NCBI GenBank assembly: GCA_964236465.1
Contig: CAXSBZ010000006.1
Span: 62,001-126,000, forward strand
DNA length: 64,000 nucleotides
From: Mucilaginibacter_A sp964236465
Lineage (GTDB): Bacteria > Bacteroidota > Bacteroidia > Sphingobacteriales > Sphingobacteriaceae
Direction of reading: 5' to 3'
Positions 8,524 to 16,602 of the stretch are shown here, piece by piece. The notes under the pieces are model-generated. The model searched no databases, was not told the origin of the DNA, and saw only the letters and a program-made list of their open reading frames with translations. Every line of letters begins with the position of its first letter. The stretch's first letter is position 1. Made by a program: the position numbers and the translations under genes.

Positions 8524-9018
8524 CTATTTAAAAAGCTTATCATCGTTATCGCCGGCATCTTTTTTGGGATAACCTTCCGCATCAATTCCGCGGTCGTTTT
8601 TCGGATAGCCTTCTTCATCCAAATCGTCGCGGTCATCTTCCGGCGTGCGGGAAATTATTTCGTCTATCGGGTCCAGTTCCAAACTTTCGCCGCTGTCAAT
8701 GTGCATTCCTAAATTGTCCAAACTGTCCACATCTGTTTCCAGGGTTTCGTGCGGAATGTATTCGTCCACCGCTTCCGGGTTGGCTTCGTCATAAGTGGAA
8801 TTAAAATCTTCGCCATTCGTAGCTGCCGTATTATAAGGATAATCATGCTGATAATCCGGATTATCGCTTTTCACATCGATTTCGTAACTGTTTTTTTCGG
8901 CGTTGAATGCCAGATCTTCTTTGTCGGTCCTGTCGCCCAGGTCATCTTTCAGTTTTTTGTCGCGGTCAAGGTTTTCGTCATTACCGGGCAATAATGGATT
9001 TGGGTTGCTCATGCTCAT
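8524..9018 (-). CDS. Acidic, low-complexity protein of unknown function
   Basis: This 164-residue, strongly acidic protein is rich in Asp, Glu and Asn. It starts MSMSNPNPLLPGNDENL (the Met at 9012 is an equally plausible start) and contains a near-repeat, EGYPKNDRG / EGYPKKDAG, near the C-terminus. There is no signal peptide or membrane segment, and it is probably disordered. It is convergent with dnaX and divergent from icd. The reading frame is clean and the start is well placed, but I assign no function. Confidence 0.6.
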   Translation of the reverse strand: MSMSNPNPLLPGNDENLDRDKKLKDDLGDRTDKEDLAFNAEKNSYEIDVKSDNPDYQHDYPYNTAATNGEDFNSTYDEANPEAVDEYIPHETLETDVDSLDNLGMHIDSGESLELDPIDEIISRTPEDDRDDLDEEGYPKNDRGIDAEGYPKKDAGDNDDKLFK

Positions 9019-9123
9019 TATATTTTATAGAACATAAAGAAATTTTTAAGGTAGAAGTTTGCTCCGGCCAACACTTAATTAGGATTTTTACAGGAAATCC
9101 GGGTAGCCATAACAGCAATTTTA

Positions 9124-9131
9124 TATATTTG
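9124..9131 (+). promoter_or_regulatory. Candidate -7 box of icd
   Basis: TATATTTG matches the Bacteroidota -7 element TAnnTTTG and lies 29 bases before the icd ATG. I see no clear -33 TTTG at the usual distance, so the assignment is weak. Confidence 0.35.
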
Positions 9132-9160
9132 AAACGCTAAAATAACCCATAAAAAACGTT

Positions 9161-10393
9161 ATGCCACAAAAAATTAAAGTAGCCAACCCGGTTGTAGAAC
9201 TGGATGGCGACGAGATGACACGCATCATCTGGAAATTTATTAAAGATAAACTGATCCTGGCTTACCTGGATTTAGATATTAAATATTATGATTTGGGAAT
9301 TGAGTACCGTGATGAAACCAACGATCAGGTTACCATTGATTCTGCAAATGCCATTAAAGAATACGGCGTCGGCATCAAATGTGCTACCATTACGCCGGAC
9401 GAAGCGCGTGTAGCAGAATTTGGATTGAAACAAATGTGGAAATCGCCGAACGGAACGATCCGGAATATTTTGGACGGAACAGTTTTTCGCGAACCGATTG
9501 TGATGAGCAATGTGCCGCGTTTGGTGCCCAATTGGACAGCTCCGATCTGTATCGGCCGTCATGCTTTTGGCGATCAGTATCGCGCAACCGATTTTGTAAC
9601 CAAAGGAAAAGGTAAGCTGACCATCAAATTCACACCGGAAGACGGCGGCGAAGAGCAATCATTTGAAGTGTATAATTTTAAAGGTGATGGCGTTGCTTTG
9701 GCGATGTACAACACAGACGAATCCATCAAAGGCTTTGCACATGCTTGTTTTAACCAAGCTTTGATGAAAGGTTGGCCACTGTATTTATCAACTAAAAACA
9801 CGATCCTGAAAAAATACGATGGCCGTTTCAAAGATATTTTTGAAGAAATTTATCAGCAGGATTACAAAACCAAATTTAAGGAAGCCGGCATCACTTATGA
9901 ACATCGTTTGATTGACGACATGGTTGCTTCTGCTTTAAAATGGAACGGTAACTTTGTTTGGGCTTGTAAAAATTATGATGGTGATGTTCAGTCGGATACG
10001 GTTGCGCAAGGTTTCGGTTCTTTGGGTTTGATGACTTCCACATTGGTTACGCCGGACGGAAAAACGATGGAAGCCGAAGCTGCTCACGGAACGGTTACGC
10101 GCCATTACCGAGATTACCAGAACGGAAAACCAACTTCTACCAACCCAATTGCTTCTATTTTTGCCTGGACGCGTGGTTTAGAATTTCGCGGGATTTTGGA
10201 TAACAATCAGGAACTAATCAACTTTTGCAAAACGTTGGAACAAGTTTGTATCGAAACCGTAGAAAGCGGCAAAATGACAAAAGACTTAGCCGTTTGTATC
10301 CACGGAAATAAAGTAGAGCATGGCCGTGATTATCTTTATACAGAAGAATTTTTGGAAGCGATTGATGAAAATTTGAAAGCAAAATTGGGTTAA
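9161..10393 (+). CDS. icd: NADP-dependent isocitrate dehydrogenase (eukaryotic IDH1/2-like type)
   Basis: This 410-residue protein converts isocitrate to 2-oxoglutarate in the TCA cycle. The start MPQKIKVANPVVELDGDEMTRIIW, the SPNGTIRNILDGTVFREPI substrate-binding segment and AAHGTVTRHYR near the nucleotide-binding site are those of the homodimeric IDH1/IDH2 subfamily, not the E. coli Icd type. Length is normal. It is a stand-alone gene followed by a hairpin that contains a variant of the dispersed motif. Confidence 0.95.
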   Translation: MPQKIKVANPVVELDGDEMTRIIWKFIKDKLILAYLDLDIKYYDLGIEYRDETNDQVTIDSANAIKEYGVGIKCATITPDEARVAEFGLKQMWKSPNGTIRNILDGTVFREPIVMSNVPRLVPNWTAPICIGRHAFGDQYRATDFVTKGKGKLTIKFTPEDGGEEQSFEVYNFKGDGVALAMYNTDESIKGFAHACFNQALMKGWPLYLSTKNTILKKYDGRFKDIFEEIYQQDYKTKFKEAGITYEHRLIDDMVASALKWNGNFVWACKNYDGDVQSDTVAQGFGSLGLMTSTLVTPDGKTMEAEAAHGTVTRHYRDYQNGKPTSTNPIASIFAWTRGLEFRGILDNNQELINFCKTLEQVCIETVESGKMTKDLAVCIHGNKVEHGRDYLYTEEFLEAIDENLKAKLG

Positions 10394-10412
10394 TCAACAC
10401 TAATTTTGGGTC

Positions 10413-10460
10413 AATAAAAGAAGCACGCTTTTCAGTTTTTTGAGAGTGTGCTTTTTATTT
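10413..10460 (+). terminator. Probable icd terminator containing a motif variant
   Basis: AATAAAAGAAGCACGC pairs imperfectly with GTGTGCTTTTTATT. The left arm is a variant of the dispersed GATAAAAGAAGCAT motif. The hairpin starts about 20 bases after the icd stop. Confidence 0.55.
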
Positions 10461-10491
10461 AAAATCCAACTTATCCTTAGTACATTTGAGT

Positions 10492-10650
10492 ATGAAGTTT
10501 ACGGCAATTATTGAAAAAGGAGAAACTGGATGGCTTGTTGGCCAGGTAAAAGAAATTCCGGCAGCTTTAGCACAAGGCAAAACAATTGAAGAAGTAAAGG
10601 AAAATTTGCTTGATGCTTTAAAATTGATTTTAGAAGTGAACAATTGTTAA
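10492..10650 (+). CDS. Short HicB-like antitoxin domain protein
   Basis: This 52-residue reading frame starts ATG at 10492: MKFTAIIEKGETGWLVGQV, then KEIPAALAQGKTIEEVKENLLDALKLIL. This is the HicB N-terminal RNase-H-like fold pattern (xTaxIekgexGw...eiPgxxxqGxTxeEaxxNlxeAlxL). The usual C-terminal DNA-binding part is missing and no HicA toxin is adjacent. The gene ends 10 bases before the MntA-like gene, so it may be co-transcribed with the MntA/HepT pair. Many stand-alone HicB-like proteins of this length exist; a role in toxin control is inference. Confidence 0.7.
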   Translation: MKFTAIIEKGETGWLVGQVKEIPAALAQGKTIEEVKENLLDALKLILEVNNC

Positions 10651-10660
10651 TTCTTTTGAA

Positions 10661-10951
10661 ATGCAAAACCTAAAATATTACAAGGATATATTGGAACAAT
10701 TAAAGCCTCAACTAATGTCCAAGTATAGCGTAAGTTCTTTAGGTCTTTTTGGCTCTATTGTCCGTGATGATTTTACGGATCAGAGCGATATTGATATTGT
10801 GGTAAGCTTTAGTAAACCGATTGATATTGATTTTTTTGATCTGGCAGATGAGTTAGAAGAAATATTGAATCGTAAAGTTGATTTGGTTTCCAGAAACGGA
10901 ATTAAACCAAGATACTATGAAGCAATTGAACCGGAAATTTTATATGTCTGA
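10661..10951 (+). CDS. mntA: MntA-like minimal nucleotidyltransferase (antitoxin)
   Basis: This 96-residue protein has the pol-beta nucleotidyltransferase motif GSX10DXD, with Gly31-Ser32 and Asp43/Asp45 in FGSIVRDDFTDQSDIDIVV. In characterised MntA/HepT systems this enzyme AMPylates a tyrosine next to the HepT active site and so neutralises the toxin. The gene overlaps the next one by eight bases (ATGTCTGA), which shows tight coupling. The start is the ATG at 10661. Confidence 0.88.
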   Translation: MQNLKYYKDILEQLKPQLMSKYSVSSLGLFGSIVRDDFTDQSDIDIVVSFSKPIDIDFFDLADELEEILNRKVDLVSRNGIKPRYYEAIEPEILYV

Positions 10952-11288
10952 ACGCGAGCCGAACTTATTATTCAAGGACATGTTAGACAGTGCTGAAAAA
11001 ATAATTAGATACACTTCTGAACATACTAAGGACGATTTCTTAAACGATCAAAAAACAATTGATGCAGTTATTAGAAATTTTGAAATTATAGGGGAAGCAG
11101 CTAACCGGCCTCCGGAGGCATCCAAAGCTAAACTTCCAAACTTAGCTTGGAGCAAGTTGAGAGGTTTTAGAAATAGGCTTGTTCATGATTATATCGGTAT
11201 CGATTATGAATTGGTTTGGACAACCAAAAGCAAAATATTGCCCGAACTAATTTCATCCATAAAAAGTTTATTAAATATTTTAGAATAG
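10944..11288 (+). CDS. hepT: HepT-like HEPN ribonuclease toxin (DUF86)
   Basis: The chosen start is MSEREPNLLF at 10944, which overlaps the mntA stop. An upstream extension to 10878 is unlikely. The 114-residue helical protein carries the HEPN catalytic motif RX4HXY as RNRLVHDY (Arg76, His81, Tyr83). Known HepT toxins cleave RNA and are silenced by AMPylation of the tyrosine in this motif. All the required residues are present, so the pair should be functional. Confidence 0.9.
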   Translation: MSEREPNLLFKDMLDSAEKIIRYTSEHTKDDFLNDQKTIDAVIRNFEIIGEAANRPPEASKAKLPNLAWSKLRGFRNRLVHDYIGIDYELVWTTKSKILPELISSIKSLLNILE

Positions 11289-11301
11289 AATAGCTCTTGT
11301 A

Positions 11302-12285
11302 ATGAATCCAAAACTATATCCTTTAAAATTCAAAACCATCTTTAAAGATAAAATTTGGGGTGGCGAAAAAATAAAATCTGTTTTGCACAAAGACTTTTCG
11401 CCACTGCCAAACTGCGGCGAAACTTGGGAAGTTTCCGGCGTAAAAGGTGATATTTCGGTAGTTGCGGATGGCGAATTGGAAGGCAAAGCTTTAACAGATT
11501 TGCTGGATGAATACAAAGGCGAGCTGGCCGGAAATAAAATTTATGAAAAATTTGGGAATGAATTTCCGCTGCTGATCAAGTTTATTGATGCCAATGATGA
11601 CCTTTCCATCCAGGTTCATCCCGATGATGAATTAGGAAAAAAACGGCATAATTCTTTTGGCAAAACAGAAATGTGGTATGTGTTGCAGGCTGATCCCGGC
11701 TCAACTTTAATCTCCGGTTTCAATCAGCAAGTGGATGAAAAACTTTATGTTGATAAACTCAACAGCGGCCATATCATGGATATTTTGAACAAAGAAGATG
11801 TGGCACAAGGTGATATTTTCTTTCTGCCAGCAGGCCGCGTGCATACCATTGGAAAGGGTTTATTGATTGCCGAAATCCAGCAAACTTCGGATATTACGTA
11901 CCGGATTTATGATTTTGATCGCGTGGACGATCAAGGCCAAAAGCGTGAATTGCATACCGAACAAGCTTTGGCCGCTTTAGATTACAAAGTTTATTCGGAG
12001 TACAAATCTGTTTATCCGCAGAAAAAAAATGAAATTGTTGAGGCTGTAACTTGTCAGTATTTTACAACCAATGTTTTAAACTTCAACCAAAATACAAGCC
12101 GTGATTATGCAAACTTGGATTCTTTTGTGATCCATGTTTGTGTGGAAGGAAATTATGATTTGGTTTATGATCAGCAAAAAATAGCGGTTCAAAAAGGCGA
12201 TTGCGTGTTGATACCAAATGTGATAAAAAACATTCAACTAGAAACTACAGCCGCTTTTAAAGTTTTGGAAACTTACGTTGGATAA
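11302..12285 (+). CDS. manA: Type I mannose-6-phosphate isomerase
   Basis: This 327-residue cupin-fold protein interconverts mannose 6-phosphate and fructose 6-phosphate and needs zinc. Typical segments are IWGGEKIKSVL, ETWEVSG, FIDANDDLSIQVHPDDELGK (zinc ligands), GKTEMWYVL, LPAGRVHTIGKG and EIQQTSDITYRIYDFDR. Its ATG lies 13 bases after hepT, so the toxin module was placed directly ahead of a housekeeping gene. It is followed by a perfect 17-base inverted repeat. Confidence 0.93.
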   Translation: MNPKLYPLKFKTIFKDKIWGGEKIKSVLHKDFSPLPNCGETWEVSGVKGDISVVADGELEGKALTDLLDEYKGELAGNKIYEKFGNEFPLLIKFIDANDDLSIQVHPDDELGKKRHNSFGKTEMWYVLQADPGSTLISGFNQQVDEKLYVDKLNSGHIMDILNKEDVAQGDIFFLPAGRVHTIGKGLLIAEIQQTSDITYRIYDFDRVDDQGQKRELHTEQALAALDYKVYSEYKSVYPQKKNEIVEAVTCQYFTTNVLNFNQNTSRDYANLDSFVIHVCVEGNYDLVYDQQKIAVQKGDCVLIPNVIKNIQLETTAAFKVLETYVG

Positions 12286-12300
12286 ACCAAAATTTAGTGC

Positions 12301-12341
12301 ATAAAAGAAGCATCGTTAAATTACAACGATGCTTCTTTTAT
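12301..12341. terminator. Hairpin built from two opposed copies of the dispersed motif
   Basis: ATAAAAGAAGCATCGTT (12301-12317) and its exact reverse complement (12325-12341) are separated by seven bases. The structure starts 15 bases after the manA stop and ends 23 bases before the convergent Rieske gene. It should terminate transcription from both sides. Each arm is a full copy of the motif plus three extra bases. Confidence 0.85.
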
Positions 12342-12364
12342 CCTATCAAAAACTCAATTGTAAT

Positions 12365-13246
12365 TTATTTTTGGAGCCTAACTTCTATCTGACCATTCGT
12401 GATCTGAACTTCAAATTTTGGCTGAGGTTCTGTTGCCGGCCCAGAAATCACGCTGCCATCTTTCAAAGAAAAGTTGGAATGGTGCCACGGACAAACTACA
12501 CTGCAATCTTCTTTTAATTCACCATCGCAAAGCGGGCCGCCCAAATGAGAACAGGTGTTGGCAATGGCATAAATTTGTCCGTTTTGCTTCACCAGCAACA
12601 CTGAAATTTCTCCTGCTTTTGCGGCTGTCATTTTATTTTCTGCTAATTCATTTTCCGGCAAAATCGCTATAAAATCCTGCGGATATTCTGCTGAAATGGC
12701 TGTATGATCCACGCCAACTTGCTCATTATAAACCAAATGGCCGCCTAAATATGCTGCCACGCCCACCAAGCTATAACCCAGCATGGATAGCGCAATGGCC
12801 GTTCCGCGGTCCTTTTTGTTCTTTCTAAGCGCGTAGGAAGTTGCATAAAGTGCTGTTGCGCCCATGTTCAGGATGCCGTGCATCAAACCGATTTTCTGCT
12901 TCTTTTTAGTTGTGCCGCTCCAGTCTGTAATGCCACTAACCATCGAACCACATGCGCCCAACAGTCCGATCCCGATTGCCGCATCAGAACCATTTGCGTA
13001 TTTTTTCTTACCCAAAAGTTCCAGGCCGTCCAGCACTGCCGAAGCGGTCCAGGCACCAACCGGCACGTCCGTAATAATTGGGTGTAACGGATGGCCAAGC
13101 CAAGTTCCGTGCAAAAAATTCTTGATTTTCTGCCCGGCTTCTCCGCCGGATTTAAAAGCACCGATCACTGCCGGACGCAACTTCTCACCTGCTTCGCCCA
13201 GCCATTCCTGTTCTGTTATTGCGTTAATAAATTTATTCTCTGCCAT
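12365..13246 (-). CDS. DUF2231 membrane / Rieske [2Fe-2S] fusion protein
   Basis: This 293-residue protein has an N-terminal DUF2231-type domain (about residues 35-190), with HPLHPIITDVPVGAW and several membrane segments. A C-terminal Rieske ferredoxin domain follows, with cluster ligands in CSHLGGPLC and CPWHHSNFSL. The fusion suggests membrane-linked electron transfer, but the partner is unknown. It is convergent with manA. Confidence 0.85.
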   Translation of the reverse strand: MAENKFINAITEQEWLGEAGEKLRPAVIGAFKSGGEAGQKIKNFLHGTWLGHPLHPIITDVPVGAWTASAVLDGLELLGKKKYANGSDAAIGIGLLGACGSMVSGITDWSGTTKKKQKIGLMHGILNMGATALYATSYALRKNKKDRGTAIALSMLGYSLVGVAAYLGGHLVYNEQVGVDHTAISAEYPQDFIAILPENELAENKMTAAKAGEISVLLVKQNGQIYAIANTCSHLGGPLCDGELKEDCSVVCPWHHSNFSLKDGSVISGPATEPQPKFEVQITNGQIEVRLQK

Positions 13247-13333
13247 AATTTTGTTTGTGTTGCTATTTCACAATAACCGTAGTTGATGACAACTGTTTTG
13301 ATTAAGCTTAATGCTTCTTTTATCGGTATAAAA

Positions 13334-14056
13334 TTATTGTCTGAAAACTTCAAACTTTTCCCAGAAACCATCTTTTGGTAGCGGTGCCAGGATGTTTATC
13401 AGTTCTTTTTTTACAGGATGGATAAACTGCAATCTTTTAGCGTGCAAGCAAATACTTTTTTTCAAGCTGCCGCGCGGATAACCGTATTTATTATCGCCCA
13501 CAATTGGGCAGCCTAAAGTAGAAAGCTGCACCCTAATTTGATGCGGACGGCCACTGATTGGGTCAACTTCGATTAAATAATAACCGTTCAATTCGCCAAT
13601 CAGCTTGTAATTCAACTCTGCGCGCTGACTTCCGGCAACTTCTTTGTTATGCGGCGTGGTTACGTTTTTCTGCTGATTTTTGACCAACCAATGCACCAGG
13701 TTTCCGCTTTCCGGAACTGGTTTATTGCGCACCACGGCCCAATAAGTTTTGTGCATATCGCGGCTTTTAAACAATTCGTTCACCCGTTCTAAAGCTTTGC
13801 TGGTTTTGGCAAATAAAATTACGCCGCTTACCGGCCGGTCCAGCCGGTGCACCACGCCCAAAAAAGCACCATTTGGTTTATTGTATTTCTGGGCGATGTA
13901 TCGCTTCACTTTTTCATCCAGCGGCTCGTCTCCGGTTTCATCTACCTGCACAATATCGCCTGCGCGTTTGTTTATAGCGATCAGATGGTTGTCTTCATAT
14001 AAAATATCTTTCGGACTGATGTCAGCAGGAGTTGGAATATATTGAGATTGGCGCAT
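13334..14056 (-). CDS. RluA family pseudouridine synthase
   Basis: This 240-residue protein isomerises uridine to pseudouridine in RNA. It contains the catalytic-Asp motif HRLDRPVSGVILFAKT, then SGRPHQIRVQLSTLGCPIVGDNKYG. No N-terminal S4 domain is present, so it is a short RluA-type enzyme whose exact RNA target cannot be read. It lies on the same strand as panB, separated by 292 bases of repeats. Confidence 0.9.
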   Translation of the reverse strand: MRQSQYIPTPADISPKDILYEDNHLIAINKRAGDIVQVDETGDEPLDEKVKRYIAQKYNKPNGAFLGVVHRLDRPVSGVILFAKTSKALERVNELFKSRDMHKTYWAVVRNKPVPESGNLVHWLVKNQQKNVTTPHNKEVAGSQRAELNYKLIGELNGYYLIEVDPISGRPHQIRVQLSTLGCPIVGDNKYGYPRGSLKKSICLHAKRLQFIHPVKKELINILAPLPKDGFWEKFEVFRQ

Positions 14057-14231
14057 GAGGTTTTTATGTGGATAAAAGAAGTATTGGGGTTTTTGTCATG
14101 CCGAACCTTTTTCGGCATCTCATTAGAAGGGTTTTGATCTATCAAGAGGGATCCTGAAACAAGTTCAGGATGACAAAACAAGCATATTGAGAAGTACGCA
14201 TGAAGTTTTTATGTGGATAAAAGAAGTATTG
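14051..14231. repeat. Direct repeat of the rluA-like gene 5' end bracketing a hairpin element
   Basis: A block of about 35 bases, GCGCATGAGG + TTTTTATGTGGATAAAAGAA + GTATTG at 14051-14086, recurs at 14197-14231 with two or three changes. The first copy includes the start codon of the pseudouridine synthase. Between the copies is a hairpin (about 14094-14178) with arms GTCATGCCGAAC... and ...GTTCAGGATGACA, of a type common between genes in Bacteroidota. The layout suggests a duplication that accompanied insertion of the hairpin. Confidence 0.7.
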
Positions 14232-14238
14232 TATTTTT

Positions 14239-14330
14239 TGTCATTTCGACCCAAAGGGAGAAATCTTCTTCAAAGCGATTTAGGCCTTTATTGTTGAGTG
14301 GAGATTTCTCCCTGCGGTCGAAATGACAAC
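14239..14330. repeat. Hairpin repeat ending in TGTCATTTCGACC
   Basis: GTCATTTCGACCCAAAGGGA and the opposing TCCCTGCGGTCGAAATGAC form a long imperfect stem around a central region of about 50 bases. Such elements are widespread between genes in Bacteroidota. It may terminate panB-side or rluA-side transcripts. Confidence 0.7.
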
Positions 14331-14348
14331 CTGAAATAGGATAACAAA

Positions 14349-15164
14349 TCAATACTGCTCCTTCTCTCCCGGAAAATCCTTTGATTTCACATCTGCAATG
14401 TAAGATTTTACGGCACCGCTCATTTCTTCAAACAAGTTCAAATACTGGCGTAAAAACCTGGGTTTGAAGCCTTTATTCAACCCCAGCATATCATGGATCA
14501 CCAAAACCTGCCCGTCGCAGCCGCTGCCGGCACCAATTCCGATAGTTGGGATGGTTAAAGAATCCGTTACTTCCTGCGCCAGTTTTGCCGGGATTTTTTC
14601 CAGCACCACTCCAAAACAACCGGCCTGCTGCAAAGCCAGCGCATCGGTTTTAAGCTTGTTGGCTTCGGCTTCTTCTTTAGCGCGAACAGTGTAGGTTCCA
14701 AATTTATAGATCGATTGTGGCGTTAAACCCAAATGGCCCATCACCGGGATTCCGGCCGCCAAAATACGGATGACAGATTCTACAATCTCCGTTCCGCCTT
14801 CCATTTTTACGGCGTGCGCACCGGCTTCTTTCATGATGCGGATGGCAGAATATAAAGCTTCTTTGGAGTTGCCCTGATAAGAGCCAAAAGGCAAATCTAC
14901 TACCACCAACGCTTTTTTGGCCGCCCGAACCACAGACGAAGCATGATAAATCATCTGATCCAACGTAATCGGCAGCGTCGTTTCATGTCCGGCCATCACG
15001 TTGGAAGCCGAATCACCTACCAAAATCACGTCCATCCCGGCATCTTCCACCACCGCAGCCATCGAAAAATCATAAGCCGTCAGCATAGCAATCTTCTCAC
15101 CGCGCTGCTTCATTTCCTGCAAAGTATTGGTGGTAATGCGCTTAACTTCTTTATTTACAGACAT
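14349..15164 (-). CDS. panB: 3-methyl-2-oxobutanoate hydroxymethyltransferase
   Basis: This 271-residue TIM-barrel enzyme makes ketopantoate for pantothenate and CoA synthesis. Characteristic parts are MLTAYDFSMAAVVEDAG, ILVGDSASNVMAGHETTLPI (metal-binding Asp), DLPFGSYQ, VKMEGG, MGHLGLTPQS and GIGAGSGCDGQVLV. Length and start are normal. Seven bases before its ATG lies a variant of the dispersed motif (ATACTGTTTTTAC, 15168-15180). Confidence 0.95.
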   Translation of the reverse strand: MSVNKEVKRITTNTLQEMKQRGEKIAMLTAYDFSMAAVVEDAGMDVILVGDSASNVMAGHETTLPITLDQMIYHASSVVRAAKKALVVVDLPFGSYQGNSKEALYSAIRIMKEAGAHAVKMEGGTEIVESVIRILAAGIPVMGHLGLTPQSIYKFGTYTVRAKEEAEANKLKTDALALQQAGCFGVVLEKIPAKLAQEVTDSLTIPTIGIGAGSGCDGQVLVIHDMLGLNKGFKPRFLRQYLNLFEEMSGAVKSYIADVKSKDFPGEKEQY

Positions 15165-15373
15165 ATTATACTGTTTTTACTGTAGTTTTTTTGAAGCCGT
15201 AAATGTAGAATAACCAATTGTAAATTCATTCAATCAGACTTCTAAAAATCAGCCGGAAAATCTACCTTTGTCTCCTGTGGATACAGATTTCCGTTTTTGC
15301 AATTTCCTGCACGTTTCACATTTGGTTTTCCTTCGGGGAATACTTCTTTTATCTACCTTTTTTTTGATCCAAC

Positions 15374-16486
15374 ATGACTAATTTCACCAAATTGCCTGCC
15401 GTTTTGTTATTGGCCGACGGCACTGTTTACCACGGAAAAGCTGCCGGAAAAATCGGTACAACGGTGGGCGAAATCTGCTTCAATACCGGCATGACGGGCT
15501 ATCAGGAAATTTTTACTGATCCCTCCTATTTTGGGCAAATCATGGTAACCACCAACGCGCATATCGGCAATTACGGCATCCATCATGATGAAACAGAATC
15601 CGGGCAAATTCAAATTGCCGGCCTGGTTTGCAAAAATTACAACATCCAGTACAGCCGTAAAGAAGCCGATTTATCCATTCAGGATTACTTTCAGGAGCAA
15701 AATATTGTGTCGATTTCGGATATTGATACCCGCGAATTAGTTCGTCATATCCGTGATAAAGGTGCGATGAACGCGATTATTTCTTCGGAGGTTTTGGATT
15801 TGGAAGAATTGAAAACCAAGCTGGACGAAGTGCCTTCCATGGACGGACTTGAACTTTCATCACAAGTTTCTACCAACGAAACGTATGATATTGGTGATGA
15901 AAATTCCAAATATCGTGTGGCCGTTTTGGATTTGGGCGTGAAGAAAAACATCCTGCGCAACTTTTCAGAGCGTGGCGTTTTTGCCCGCGTTTTTCCTTCT
16001 TATACTACTTTTGAGGAAATGCAGGAATTTAATCCCACTGGTTATTTTATCTCGAATGGTCCCGGCGATCCGGCGGCAATGGATTATGCCATCAACACTG
16101 TAAAAAATATTTTGGAAGCTGATAAACCGATGTTTGGCATTTGTTTGGGCCATCAATTGCTGGCTTTGGCAAATGATATCCCGACGGAGAAAATGTTTAA
16201 CGGACATCGCGGTATTAATCACCCGGTCAAAAATATCATCAAAAACCATTGCGAAGTAACTTCTCAAAACCACGGTTTTGGCGTGGTGCAGGATGCGGTA
16301 AGGAATTCTGATAAAGTAGAAATCACGCACATCAACCTGAACGACAATTCGATTGAAGGCATCCGCGTAAAAGGTAAAAACGCATTTTCGGTTCAATATC
16401 ATCCGGAAGCTTCTCCCGGGCCACATGATTCCCGCTATTTATTTGATGATTTTGTGGAGATGATGGGGAACTCGGAAGAAGTTTAA
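15374..16486 (+). CDS. carA: Carbamoyl-phosphate synthase small subunit
   Basis: This 370-residue glutaminase subunit supplies ammonia for carbamoyl phosphate in pyrimidine and arginine synthesis. It has NTGMTGYQEIFTDPSY near the N-terminus, FISNGPGDPAAMD, the nucleophile Cys in FGICLGHQLLALA, and QYHPEASPGPHDSRYLF at the C-terminus. The last 28 codons plus the terminator are repeated, with divergence, after the next gene. A TACCTTTG -7-like box lies at 15263-15270. Confidence 0.95.
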   Translation: MTNFTKLPAVLLLADGTVYHGKAAGKIGTTVGEICFNTGMTGYQEIFTDPSYFGQIMVTTNAHIGNYGIHHDETESGQIQIAGLVCKNYNIQYSRKEADLSIQDYFQEQNIVSISDIDTRELVRHIRDKGAMNAIISSEVLDLEELKTKLDEVPSMDGLELSSQVSTNETYDIGDENSKYRVAVLDLGVKKNILRNFSERGVFARVFPSYTTFEEMQEFNPTGYFISNGPGDPAAMDYAINTVKNILEADKPMFGICLGHQLLALANDIPTEKMFNGHRGINHPVKNIIKNHCEVTSQNHGFGVVQDAVRNSDKVEITHINLNDNSIEGIRVKGKNAFSVQYHPEASPGPHDSRYLFDDFVEMMGNSEEV

Positions 16487-16571
16487 AAATTTTAGTTGAT
16501 TGATAGAAAGGCTGCCTGTAAAAAGGTGGCCTTTTTTGTTGATGCTGTTTTTTACAGGATAAAGTTTATTA
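16403..16571 (+). repeat. Direct repeat, left copy: carA 3' end plus terminator
   Basis: This segment covers the last 28 codons of carA (from PEASPGPHDSR) and the hairpin terminator. It is matched by 18264-18432 on the other side of the T5orf172 gene. See the paired entry. Confidence 0.85.
16507..16537 (+). terminator. carA terminator hairpin
   Basis: AAAGGCTGCC pairs with GGTGGCCTTT (two G-U pairs) around a short loop and is followed by a T run, then by a GATGCTGTTTTTTAC motif copy. The same hairpin occurs at about 18370-18400 and 22190-22222. Confidence 0.8.
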
Positions 16572-16602
16572 CATTAGAAAAACTAAAAAGAAATAAAAGA
16601 TC

